From: Vibrio ezurae NBRC 102218
GTDB lineage: Bacteria > Pseudomonadota > Gammaproteobacteria > Enterobacterales > Vibrionaceae
Direction of reading: 5' to 3'
Length of the DNA: 64,000 nucleotides
Assembly (NCBI RefSeq): GCF_000467185.1
Contig: NZ_BATM01000002.1
Coordinates: forward strand, 1 to 64,000
Part shown: positions 56,577 to 64,000 of the stretch, in pieces
Numbering within the stretch: the first letter of the stretch is position 1
Layout: every line of letters begins with the position of its first letter
Position numbers and translations under genes: made by a program
Notes under the pieces: generated by a model
Databases searched by the model: none
Told to the model about the DNA's origin: nothing
The model's input: only the letters and a program-made list of their open reading frames with translations

Positions 56577-57863
56577 ATGCTGACCATTTTTCATCGTCTA
56601 CCCTTCTTACATCAAGCGTTAATCTGCGGTTTTAGTGCACTCATTGTAGTGGCGTTATTTTTATTACCCCATCCAAGTAAGTTGCAAAAAAAAGAGAATA
56701 ATTATCAAGTAGGTCGCCATTATCCATTAGAAATAAATGCAAAGGCCCTTTCGCCAATGGACGATAAAAAGCCTATGGTCATCATGCGCTGGGAAACGCA
56801 TAAAGTCCGCTCAGGAGAAAGCGCCTCCGTACTCTTTAGTCGACTAGGGCTCTCCCCTCGCCTATTGCATACCATGGTCAGTAGTGATCAAGAAATCGAT
56901 AAACAACTGTCTCGCCTTCGCCCGAATGACGAATTGGTGTTCGGTTATGATGAGCAAGGCAACTTGCTGCAATTACAACGAAAAATCACCCCCTATGAGA
57001 CCTTTAAAGCAGTCAAAAGTGGCGATAAATTCAAAGTCGTTATCGATAAGAAAGAGGTCAATATTCAGCTCAACTACGCACAAGCGAACATTACCTCTAG
57101 TTTTTGGAATGCGGCAATCAGTGCAAAGCTCTCTCCTAACCAAATAATGAGTATTGCAGGCATTTTTGGCTGGGATATTGATTTTGCATTGGACATTCGT
57201 CCAAACGATCACTTTAAAGTACTGTTTGAGGAAAAAATAGTTGAAGGTGAGTTTGTCGGTCATGGCAAGATTTTAGCGGCTCAATTTACCAACCAAGGTC
57301 AAACATTTAGAGCTATTCTCGACCCTGAAAGTGGTAACTACTATGACGATAAAGGGCGCGCGATGAAAAAAGCCTTTCTGCGCTCACCTGTGGATTTTCG
57401 TCGTGTGACGTCTAACTTTAACCCGAATCGACGCCATCCAGTTACAGGGAAGATAACCGCACACCGTGGTACGGACTACGCCGCTCCCGTAGGCACACCT
57501 ATTTACGCTGCCGGAGACGGCGTTGTACTCAAGTCAGGGTACAACCAGTTTAATGGTAACTACATCTTTATTAAGCACAGTAATATTTATATTACTAAGT
57601 ACCTCCACTTACAAAAACGTCGTGTAAAAAGCGGACAAAGAGTCAAGCAAGGACAAACGATTGGTACACTAGGGGGCACAGGCCGAGTGACTGGACCACA
57701 CTTGCATTATGAGTTTTTGGTCAATCACGTACACAAGAACCCGCGCACCGTAAAATTGCCAGAAGCGAAGTCATTAACGGGTGAAAGGAAGAAAACGTTT
57801 ATGCCATTGGTTGAAAAACGACTCGCTGAGCTGGAACGCTACCGCATCTTACTCACTGAGTAA
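56577..57863 (+). CDS. shyC: M23 peptidoglycan endopeptidase, ShyC/MepM-type
   Basis: This is an inner-membrane-anchored periplasmic endopeptidase (428 residues from this start) that cuts peptide cross-links for wall growth. One transmembrane segment lies at about 13-33 (ALICGFSALIVVALFLL). A Csd3/OapA-like middle domain follows (RSGESASVLFSRLGLSPRL). The C-terminal M23 zinc domain has HRGTDYAAPVGTP and HLHYEF, carrying the two zinc histidines and aspartate. The synteny next to tyrS matches V. cholerae ShyC. The start is uncertain: ATGs at 56565 and 56577 both lack a good ribosome-binding site. Confidence 0.88.
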   Translation: MLTIFHRLPFLHQALICGFSALIVVALFLLPHPSKLQKKENNYQVGRHYPLEINAKALSPMDDKKPMVIMRWETHKVRSGESASVLFSRLGLSPRLLHTMVSSDQEIDKQLSRLRPNDELVFGYDEQGNLLQLQRKITPYETFKAVKSGDKFKVVIDKKEVNIQLNYAQANITSSFWNAAISAKLSPNQIMSIAGIFGWDIDFALDIRPNDHFKVLFEEKIVEGEFVGHGKILAAQFTNQGQTFRAILDPESGNYYDDKGRAMKKAFLRSPVDFRRVTSNFNPNRRHPVTGKITAHRGTDYAAPVGTPIYAAGDGVVLKSGYNQFNGNYIFIKHSNIYITKYLHLQKRRVKSGQRVKQGQTIGTLGGTGRVTGPHLHYEFLVNHVHKNPRTVKLPEAKSLTGERKKTFMPLVEKRLAELERYRILLTE

Positions 57864-57877
57864 TTCGACTTAAGCAC

Positions 57878-57905
57878 ATTCAGGGCTCTTGAAAAGGCCC
57901 TGAAT
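57878..57905. terminator. Stem-loop between the M23 peptidase and RND pump genes
   Basis: ATTCAGGG / CCCTGAAT arms flank a 12-base loop between two convergent genes. It lacks a clear U-tract on either side, so it is a weak terminator call. Confidence 0.5.
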
Positions 57906-57975
57906 AGCTAAGAAGCAGCTATGCTAAATATAAATAATCACGCTAAGTAGCTACGCAAATCACCAGTCCAGCATG

Positions 57976-60900
57976 TTAGGTATGCTTACTCTTTTCTGCG
58001 ACAACCTTTCTACCAAACATCAATAAGCATGGCGTCAATACTAAGGTTAATACTGTAGCAAATGCCAGGCCTCCAGCAATCGCTGTGGCAAGCTGGGTCC
58101 ACCACTGTGTGCTTGGAGCACCGACTTCTATTTTTTGGTTAATCAGATCAACGTTAGTTTGCAGCACCATTGGCATTAAGCCCAAGATAGTAGTCACAGT
58201 GGTTAACATAACGGGGCGTAAACGCTGTACACCCGTACGCAAAATGGCTTCTTCTTTAGATAAACCGCGTCTGCGCAACTGGTTAAAGGTATCAATCAAT
58301 ACAATATTGTTGTTCACCACAATCCCAGCCAGCGCTATAACCCCTATGCCTGACATAACAATGCCAAATGGACGCTGGAAGATCAGCAGTCCAGCAAACA
58401 CCCCTACCGTTGAAAACAGCACTGCACTTAAAATTAAAAACGCCTGATAAAAACTATTAAATTGGGTAATTAAAATCAGCGCCATTACCGCCAGTGCGGC
58501 TAAAAAGGCCGACTGCAAAAAATTGGAGGAATTTTGCTGCTCTTCGTTTTGCCCTTTAATGCTAATTTCGACATTGGCAGGCAGATTTAAGGCTTGTAGC
58601 GCTTGCTTAATCTTGGGCAACTCAATCGCTAGGTTATAGCCTTCCCCCATATCAGCGACCACATTCACAATGCGCTTGCCGTCTAAGCGATTAATGGTGT
58701 CTTGTTTAGGCTCAGGTTTTACTTGAGCAAAGTTGGTGATCGGGATAAGCCCTAGCGCCGTTTTCACTCTTAATTCATCAAAGCGTCCAATGTCTCTTTT
58801 GTCTTCTGGGTAGCGCACCAAAATATCGACTTCATCATCGGTGTCATCAGGCAAATAATCGCCTATTTTCAATCCATTAGTTACAAACTGTACCGTATTT
58901 CCGACCAATGACGCATCTGCGCCAAAACGCGCGGCATTGGCGCGATTGACATCGATCGTCCAGTCGATGCCTTCTTTACTGGAATTATCACTAACATTGG
59001 TCAGCGCTTCATTAGCATCTGCCCATAAGCGAATTTGTTTAGCCGCTGCATCCAATGCGCTAGGATCGCGAGAGGTCACTTCGACAACCAGATCGTTTTC
59101 CACCGGAGGCCCTGCATCTGGGAATTTATACTCAATTTCAACCCCAGCAAATTGATCGGTTTTTTGCCTGAATTGCTCAATGATCTCTTTTACCGAGCGG
59201 CGATCTTGCCAATCCACAGGGGTAATCTGAATAGTACCAATCTCATCTTGACCTCCAGTGCGGGTATAAACACTTTCTAGCTCAGGATGACCGATAATCT
59301 CTTTTTCGATATCGCGCATGATGTGATCTTTTTCCACGATCGACAGATCGCCATGCGAGCGGACTTTAATATTAAAATACGGCGGGTCGACTTCAGGGAA
59401 AAACTCAGCACCTAAACCGGCTTTGTCATAGGCTACGCCCACCGCACCGGCGAGCAAAATTGCGCTCAATAATACTTTAATAGGATGCTTAATAGCTAAT
59501 GAGAGCGTATTAAAATACAGCTTAGTCATGCCGGTTGCTTTAGAGAAATCTCCGTCATGCAGCTGCTGCATGCGCGTTTGAGTGTGCGCATTCATGTATT
59601 GCGGTTTGCCGATTAAACTGCCCAACACAGGTACAAATACTAACGCCATCACCAAAGATGCACTCAAGGTGGCAATCAAGGTTAACGGCAAGTATTTCAT
59701 AAACTCACCTGTGGTATCCGGCCAAAATAACAGGGGGGCAAAAGCGGCTAAAGTGGTCGCTGTCGAGGCAGTGATCGGCCATGCCATGCGTTTGGCGGCG
59801 TCACGATACGCTTCTTTGCGAGGCGCACCTTCTTGCATTTTTCGGTCAGCAAATTCCGTCACCACAATGGCGCCATCAACCAACATGCCAACGGCCATGA
59901 TCAAAGAAAACAGCACCACGATATTGACGGTTAAACCAAACACCGACAGCACCAGCAAGCCTGTCAGAAAAGAGCCGGGAATAGATATCCCCACCAACAA
60001 TGCGGTGCGCACGCCTAAAATAGCGATAATGACGATCACCACTAAAATAATGGCTGATAGCACGTTATTTTGCAGATCCGTCAACATCTGATCGACATCT
60101 TTAGAACCATCATAGGTGTATTTGACCAACAGATTACTTGGCCAATCTGGCATTTTCTGCGCTTCGGCTAATACTGCTTTGACAATATCAACCGACTGGA
60201 TAATGTTCTCGCCCGCCCGCTTTTTAACGTCTAAAACAACCGCGCTTTCCCCTTCTAAGCGAGCAAAGCTTTCTGGGTCACGAAAAGAGCGGCGCACCGA
60301 GGCTACATCGCCAAAAGTAACCACTTGCTTACCATCGACCTTAACCGGCAGTTCGAGTACGTCTTTTAGAGAAGAGAATACCGAAGGCACTTTTACGGAA
60401 AAGCGTCCATAGCCTGTATCGACAAAGCCAGCTGCGACAACTCGGTTACTGGCGGCAATCAGATTATAAATATCCCCTTGATCTAATCCGTAACTTTCCA
60501 TCAGCAAAGGATCGACAATCACTTCCACAATGTCTTCTCTATCGCCAGCAATATCCACTTCCAGTATTTGCTTGAAGCTCTCTAGCTTATCTTGAATTTG
60601 GCGGCCAATTTGCACTATGGTTCGCTCAGGGACTGTGCCGTACAGTGCTACCGATAAAATTGGCTGCTCGCTGGCTAAAGTGACTTCATTTACGGTTGGA
60701 TCATCACTGTCATCCGGCAGTTTTGATTTCACCAAATCCACTGCTTCACGCACATCGGTCATGGCTTTGTCTAAGTCACTTCCCGCCACAAACTCTAACG
60801 TGACCGAGCCATGCCCTTCAGACGCCACCGAAGTCATCTTTTTCACACCTTCAATCGAGCGCAGTTCTTGCTCTATCGGGCGCACTAGCATCCGCTCGGC

Positions 60901-61077
60901 ATCAAGGGGAGAAATGCCTTGATGACCAACGGACACATAAATAATAGGAATGGTGATATCGGGGCTGGATTCTTTAGGGATAGTGATATAGGTGTATACG
61001 CCGGCAATGATCAGCATCACCAGCAAGGTGAGCACCGTTCGGCTACGAGATAGAGCGGCATCAATAATGGCAAGCAT
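57976..61077 (-). CDS. vexM: RND efflux permease, VexM-type
   Basis: This is a proton-driven RND transporter of the AcrB/MexF superfamily (1033 residues, full length). Twelve transmembrane segments are arranged 1+5 and 1+5 around two large periplasmic loops. Proton-relay aspartate lies in GMLVDGAIVVTEFADRKM. The first loop begins with SPDITIPIIYVSVGHQG and the second repeat has GIVVNNNIVLIDTFNQL. It follows its membrane-fusion partner after 10 bases. The position between the ShyC-type gene and erpA agrees with vexLM of V. cholerae. No outer-membrane factor is encoded here, so it presumably uses a TolC made elsewhere. Confidence 0.9.
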   Translation of the reverse strand: MLAIIDAALSRSRTVLTLLVMLIIAGVYTYITIPKESSPDITIPIIYVSVGHQGISPLDAERMLVRPIEQELRSIEGVKKMTSVASEGHGSVTLEFVAGSDLDKAMTDVREAVDLVKSKLPDDSDDPTVNEVTLASEQPILSVALYGTVPERTIVQIGRQIQDKLESFKQILEVDIAGDREDIVEVIVDPLLMESYGLDQGDIYNLIAASNRVVAAGFVDTGYGRFSVKVPSVFSSLKDVLELPVKVDGKQVVTFGDVASVRRSFRDPESFARLEGESAVVLDVKKRAGENIIQSVDIVKAVLAEAQKMPDWPSNLLVKYTYDGSKDVDQMLTDLQNNVLSAIILVVIVIIAILGVRTALLVGISIPGSFLTGLLVLSVFGLTVNIVVLFSLIMAVGMLVDGAIVVTEFADRKMQEGAPRKEAYRDAAKRMAWPITASTATTLAAFAPLLFWPDTTGEFMKYLPLTLIATLSASLVMALVFVPVLGSLIGKPQYMNAHTQTRMQQLHDGDFSKATGMTKLYFNTLSLAIKHPIKVLLSAILLAGAVGVAYDKAGLGAEFFPEVDPPYFNIKVRSHGDLSIVEKDHIMRDIEKEIIGHPELESVYTRTGGQDEIGTIQITPVDWQDRRSVKEIIEQFRQKTDQFAGVEIEYKFPDAGPPVENDLVVEVTSRDPSALDAAAKQIRLWADANEALTNVSDNSSKEGIDWTIDVNRANAARFGADASLVGNTVQFVTNGLKIGDYLPDDTDDEVDILVRYPEDKRDIGRFDELRVKTALGLIPITNFAQVKPEPKQDTINRLDGKRIVNVVADMGEGYNLAIELPKIKQALQALNLPANVEISIKGQNEEQQNSSNFLQSAFLAALAVMALILITQFNSFYQAFLILSAVLFSTVGVFAGLLIFQRPFGIVMSGIGVIALAGIVVNNNIVLIDTFNQLRRRGLSKEEAILRTGVQRLRPVMLTTVTTILGLMPMVLQTNVDLINQKIEVGAPSTQWWTQLATAIAGGLAFATVLTLVLTPCLLMFGRKVVAEKSKHT

Positions 61078-61087
61078 ACTCTACCCT

Positions 61088-62206
61088 CTATTCTTTGATG
61101 GCGATAACAGGATCGCCATCGCGCACAAAACCTTGTCCTTTGGTGACGATATCAACGCTATCGCCCAAACCACTGAGCCAAACCCCTTCTTTTTCGGCTT
61201 TGACTATTTGGATGCCAACAAAACGAATATGATCCTGTTGCAGGGTTTTCACCCCTAGCTCACCCTTTTCATTTAACGCCAGCATGGCAGGCGTTACCTT
61301 GACGGCCATTTTGGTTGCCAGCTTTAGCTCTACTTCTGCGCTCACGCCAGCAGGGAGTCGCTGATCTTTATTGGCTATTTCTATTTCGATAGGGAAAGTA
61401 TTAGTCGTCACTGATGAGTTGCGAGAAACATAGCGTAATACGCCTTCAATTTTCTCACCGCCAAGCAAAGTGATGTAAGCACGACTGCCCTGCTTAACCT
61501 GCTGAATATGGCGCTCACTAAGGTCGGCTTCAATCACTAACTTATCCAGATCAATTAGATGTACCACTTGATCCCCTCGCGCTACATAATCGCCGAGTTC
61601 AACGTGTAAACGATCAATAACCCCGGCAAACGGGGCACGAATAACGCTGTTTCTCAGGCCCAGTTTGACATTTGCAACGCTGGCCTTGGCATTGGCTAAC
61701 TCAGCTTCAGCCGTCGTAAAGGCAACTTCATTTTGTAATCCACGTTTTTTTAAGGTAGTAGCGGCATTGAGCTCTTTTTGTTTTACGCGCAATAAAGCGG
61801 TGGCCCGCTCCAATTGAATGGCTAAATCCCCTTTATCTATGGTTGCAATAATTTGCCCGCGTTTAACGACATCGCCTTTGCGCACTTTTAACTGCTCAAT
61901 TTTTCCAGCAAGCTCTGCACTTAACTCAACGTCGCGATTGGGCGCAGTACGTCCATACAGGTCGATTTTCTTTGCGATAGGTGTCGCAACAAAATGGGAC
62001 ACCACAACTTTAGCAAGGGGCACCGCATCATCTCGAACTAGTGAGGTATCAACCGTATTGGCCGCAGAAGATTGGGAGTGTGTTTGTGCCGATACAGGAT
62101 CATTAAGTACGCCAGCCAAAAGCCAAGTACCTAGAATAAGGAGAAGAATCAGAGAAATGATCCAAGGGGATTGAGCAAGACGTTGCCCTATCCTTTTTAG
62201 TCGCAT
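61088..62206 (-). CDS. vexL: RND periplasmic adaptor (membrane fusion protein), VexL-type
   Basis: This is an HlyD/AcrA-type adaptor of 372 residues with an uncleaved N-terminal anchor (SPWIISLILLLILGTWLLAG at about 14-33). The lipoyl half-motifs are ELSAELAGKIEQLKVRKGD and VIRAPFAGVIDRLHVELGD. The short alpha-hairpin lies between them (ERATALLRVKQKELNAATTL). Beta-barrel and membrane-proximal domains follow. The permease gene starts 10 bases downstream, so the two form an operon. Confidence 0.9.
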   Translation of the reverse strand: MRLKRIGQRLAQSPWIISLILLLILGTWLLAGVLNDPVSAQTHSQSSAANTVDTSLVRDDAVPLAKVVVSHFVATPIAKKIDLYGRTAPNRDVELSAELAGKIEQLKVRKGDVVKRGQIIATIDKGDLAIQLERATALLRVKQKELNAATTLKKRGLQNEVAFTTAEAELANAKASVANVKLGLRNSVIRAPFAGVIDRLHVELGDYVARGDQVVHLIDLDKLVIEADLSERHIQQVKQGSRAYITLLGGEKIEGVLRYVSRNSSVTTNTFPIEIEIANKDQRLPAGVSAEVELKLATKMAVKVTPAMLALNEKGELGVKTLQQDHIRFVGIQIVKAEKEGVWLSGLGDSVDIVTKGQGFVRDGDPVIAIKE

Positions 62207-62333
62207 AATTAAATCCTTTTAATTATCACTTTCAACGATTAACTAGGGGAAGGGCTACCTAGTTATTGACGGTACACCCTTTATAAATAAAGGTTAGTGT
62301 ACCGCTAATAGTCTGTCATTACAGAGGGAGGGA

Positions 62334-62675
62334 TCACACGCTAAATGATGCTCCACAACCACATGTTGTTGTCGCATTTGGGTTATTAATGAAGAAACGA
62401 GCACCTTCTAAACCTTCAGTATAATCAACAGTACCACCAATCAAATACTGTAAAGACATAGGATCAACTACCAGTGTCACCTCATCTTTCTCAATAACGG
62501 TATCGCCATCATTTACCTTTTCATCGAAGGTAAAACCGTACTGAAAACCACTACAACCACCACCAGTGATGTACACTCGTAGTTTAAGCTCTGGGTTTTC
62601 TTCCTCTGTAATTAATACCTTAACGCGAGCTGCTGCTGCGTCAGAAAAATTCAAAGGGACATTTAATTCGCTCAC
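62334..62675 (-). CDS. erpA: Fe-S insertion protein ErpA
   Basis: This is an A-type carrier of 113 residues that delivers clusters to IspG/IspH and respiratory enzymes. The cluster cysteines are in [11 protein letters not shown] and the C-terminal [10 protein letters not shown]. An IscR type-1-like site lies 63 bases upstream. It is divergent from hemL and sits just after the RND genes. Confidence 0.98.
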   Translation of the reverse strand: MSELNVPLNFSDAAAARVKVLITEEENPELKLRVYITGGGCSGFQYGFTFDEKVNDGDTVIEKDEVTLVVDPMSLQYLIGGTVDYTEGLEGARFFINNPNATTTCGCGASFSV

Positions 62676-62737
62676 CGAGACCTCTCTTTAATCGATGTAG
62701 CCGCTTCAAATAGCGGTTTTGATCTAGTGATTATGTA

Positions 62738-62762
62738 ATACCTGAGCAAAGTGTTCAAGTAT
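62738..62762. promoter_or_regulatory. IscR type-1-like site upstream of erpA
   Basis: The left end ATACCTGAGC and the right end TTCAAGTAT fit the type-1 pattern at about 20 of 25 positions (mismatches mainly in the centre). It lies in the erpA-hemL divergent spacer, 63 bases before erpA. erpA is an IscR target in E. coli. Confidence 0.65.
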
Positions 62763-62874
62763 TGTAATTTCTCGACTTACTCTAATAGTGAGACACAAGC
62801 GTTAGACTTGTCAGTAATATTTATTACAATGCTGTCATTCTCAAAATGCTATTCGAAAAGCAAGGATTCTCCAA

Positions 62875-64000
62875 ATGAGCAAGTCAGAAGCACTCTATCA
62901 ACAAGCCCAAGCCATTATCCCTGGCGGCGTAAACTCTCCAGTACGAGCTTTCAACGGTGTGGGCGGTTCTCCACTGTTCATTGAACGAGCAGACGGATGT
63001 CGAATCTATGACGCTGACGATAAAGCGTACATTGATTATGTGGGCTCTTGGGGACCTATGATTTTAGGTCACAACAACGTTGCTATCCGTGATGCAGTTG
63101 TTGAAGCAGCGCAACGTGGCCTTAGTTTTGGCGCACCCACCGAGCTTGAAATTAACATGGCTAAATTGGTGTCATCACTCGTACCTTCTATGGAACAACT
63201 GCGTATGGTGAGCTCTGGTACTGAAGCGACCATGAGCGCTATTCGTCTTGCGCGTGGCTATACAGGCCGTGACAAAATCATGAAGTTTGAAGGTTGTTAC
63301 CACGGTCACGCCGATAGCCTACTGGTTAAAGCAGGCTCAGGCGCACTCACTTTAGGACAGCCAAGCTCTCCTGGCGTACCCGAAGATTTTGCAAAACACA
63401 CCTTAACCGCCACTTTTAATAACCTTGAATCTGTACAAGCGCTGTTTGATGCGAATCCAGAACAAATTTCTTGCATCATTGTTGAGCCTGTTGCAGGTAA
63501 CATGAACTGCATTCCACCTGTTGATGGCTTCTTAGAAGGTCTTCGTGATATTTGTGACCAAAATGGCGCACTACTGATTTTTGATGAAGTGATGACAGGG
63601 TTTCGCGTCGCTCTAGGTTGTGCTCAAGCTCACTACAATGTTAAACCAGACTTGACTACTTTAGGTAAAGTGATTGGTGGTGGCATGCCTGTCGGTGCTT
63701 TTGGTGGCCGTAAAGATGTCATGCAGCACATAGCGCCAACCGGCCCTGTCTACCAAGCAGGCACACTGTCAGGTAACCCTATTGCGATGGCTGCGGGCTA
63801 CGCATGTTTGACTCAGCTTTCACAAGAGGGCAATGCACAGCGTCTTAATGACATCACCGCAAAATTAGCCGCTGGCTTTAAAGCAAAAGCGGATAAGCAC
63901 GGCATTCCATTGCTGGTTAGCCAAGTCGGTGGCATGTTTGGGTTCTTCTTTACAGACCAAACACAGGTAACTTGCTATGAAGAAGTGGCGAAGTGCGACG
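62875..64000 (+). CDS. hemL: Glutamate-1-semialdehyde 2,1-aminomutase, 3' end outside window
   Basis: This is a PLP enzyme making 5-aminolevulinate for haem (first 375 residues seen; about 430 expected). It begins [20 protein letters not shown] after AAGGATT. The PLP lysine, about residue 265, lies in [17 protein letters not shown], and [11 protein letters not shown] supplies the pyridine-nitrogen aspartate. The window ends inside the gene at ...EEVAKCD. It is divergent from erpA with the IscR site in the spacer. Confidence 0.98.
   Translation, partial: MSKSEALYQQAQAIIPGGVNSPVRAFNGVGGSPLFIERADGCRIYDADDKAYIDYVGSWGPMILGHNNVAIRDAVVEAAQRGLSFGAPTELEINMAKLVSSLVPSMEQLRMVSSGTEATMSAIRLARGYTGRDKIMKFEGCYHGHADSLLVKAGSGALTLGQPSSPGVPEDFAKHTLTATFNNLESVQALFDANPEQISCIIVEPVAGNMNCIPPVDGFLEGLRDICDQNGALLIFDEVMTGFRVALGCAQAHYNVKPDLTTLGKVIGGGMPVGAFGGRKDVMQHIAPTGPVYQAGTLSGNPIAMAAGYACLTQLSQEGNAQRLNDITAKLAAGFKAKADKHGIPLLVSQVGGMFGFFFTDQTQVTCYEEVAKCD

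Noticed and set aside
59582..60091. 169-codon frame on the plus strand inside the RND pump gene
   Set aside because: It is antisense to vexM throughout, has no family resemblance and arises from codon bias of the real gene.

Overview
The window is a chromosomal segment of a marine gamma-proteobacterium, almost certainly a Vibrio. From about 20 kb to the right end the gene order and protein sequences follow the conserved Vibrio core: guaBA, xseA, der-bamB-yfgM-hisS-ispG-rodZ-pilW-rlmN, ndk, pepB, the isc operon, trmJ, suhB, glmM-folP-ftsH-rlmE, yhbY, greA, an OmpU-type porin, dacB, tyrS, a ShyC-type M23 endopeptidase, a VexLM-type RND pump, erpA and hemL. From memory, the greA-ompU-dacB-tyrS-M23-RND-erpA-hemL order matches V. 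cholerae chromosome I. No rRNA, tRNA, insertion sequence, prophage or CRISPR array was found.

The left 20 kb is accessory and metabolic. (1) 1-5.8 kb holds a candidate taurine-nitrogen module: a periplasmic amino-acid-type binding protein, a divergent MocR/TauR-like regulator, a class III aminotransferase, a TauE/SafE exporter and a short-chain dehydrogenase that closely resembles sulfoacetaldehyde reductase IsfD. Read together: taurine is deaminated to sulfoacetaldehyde, reduced to isethionate and exported. (2) 6-10.7 kb holds a PL7 alginate lyase lipoprotein and a tripartite tricarboxylate transporter (TctC-TctB-TctA) preceded by an unrecognised 157-residue protein. (3) 11-12.6 kb is an arsR-ACR3 arsenite resistance pair with matching palindromes in front of both genes. 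(4) 12.8-15.3 kb is a LysR regulator convergent with a formate/nitrite channel fused to a CBS pair. (5) 15.5-19.6 kb is a ynjB-ynjC-ynjD-ynjF operon (ABC importer plus CDP-alcohol phosphatidyltransferase) that lacks ynjE.

The 20-64 kb core covers GMP synthesis, translation and tRNA modification, outer-membrane assembly, isoprenoid synthesis, Fe-S cluster assembly, peptidoglycan synthesis and remodelling, and envelope efflux. Two adjacent IscR type-1-like sites precede iscR and a further one precedes erpA, linking the two Fe-S loci. A short MgtE-type Mg2+ transporter without CBS domains lies between dacB and tyrS. It has a roughly 400-base leader containing a 14-codon ORF with a good ribosome-binding site.

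A dispersed intergenic repeat starting ATACCAAT occurs six times (two on the minus strand, four on the plus). Intrinsic terminators mark most transcription unit ends and are listed individually. Start codons were often moved inward from the longest frame on the basis of ribosome-binding sites and family length; each such choice is stated.
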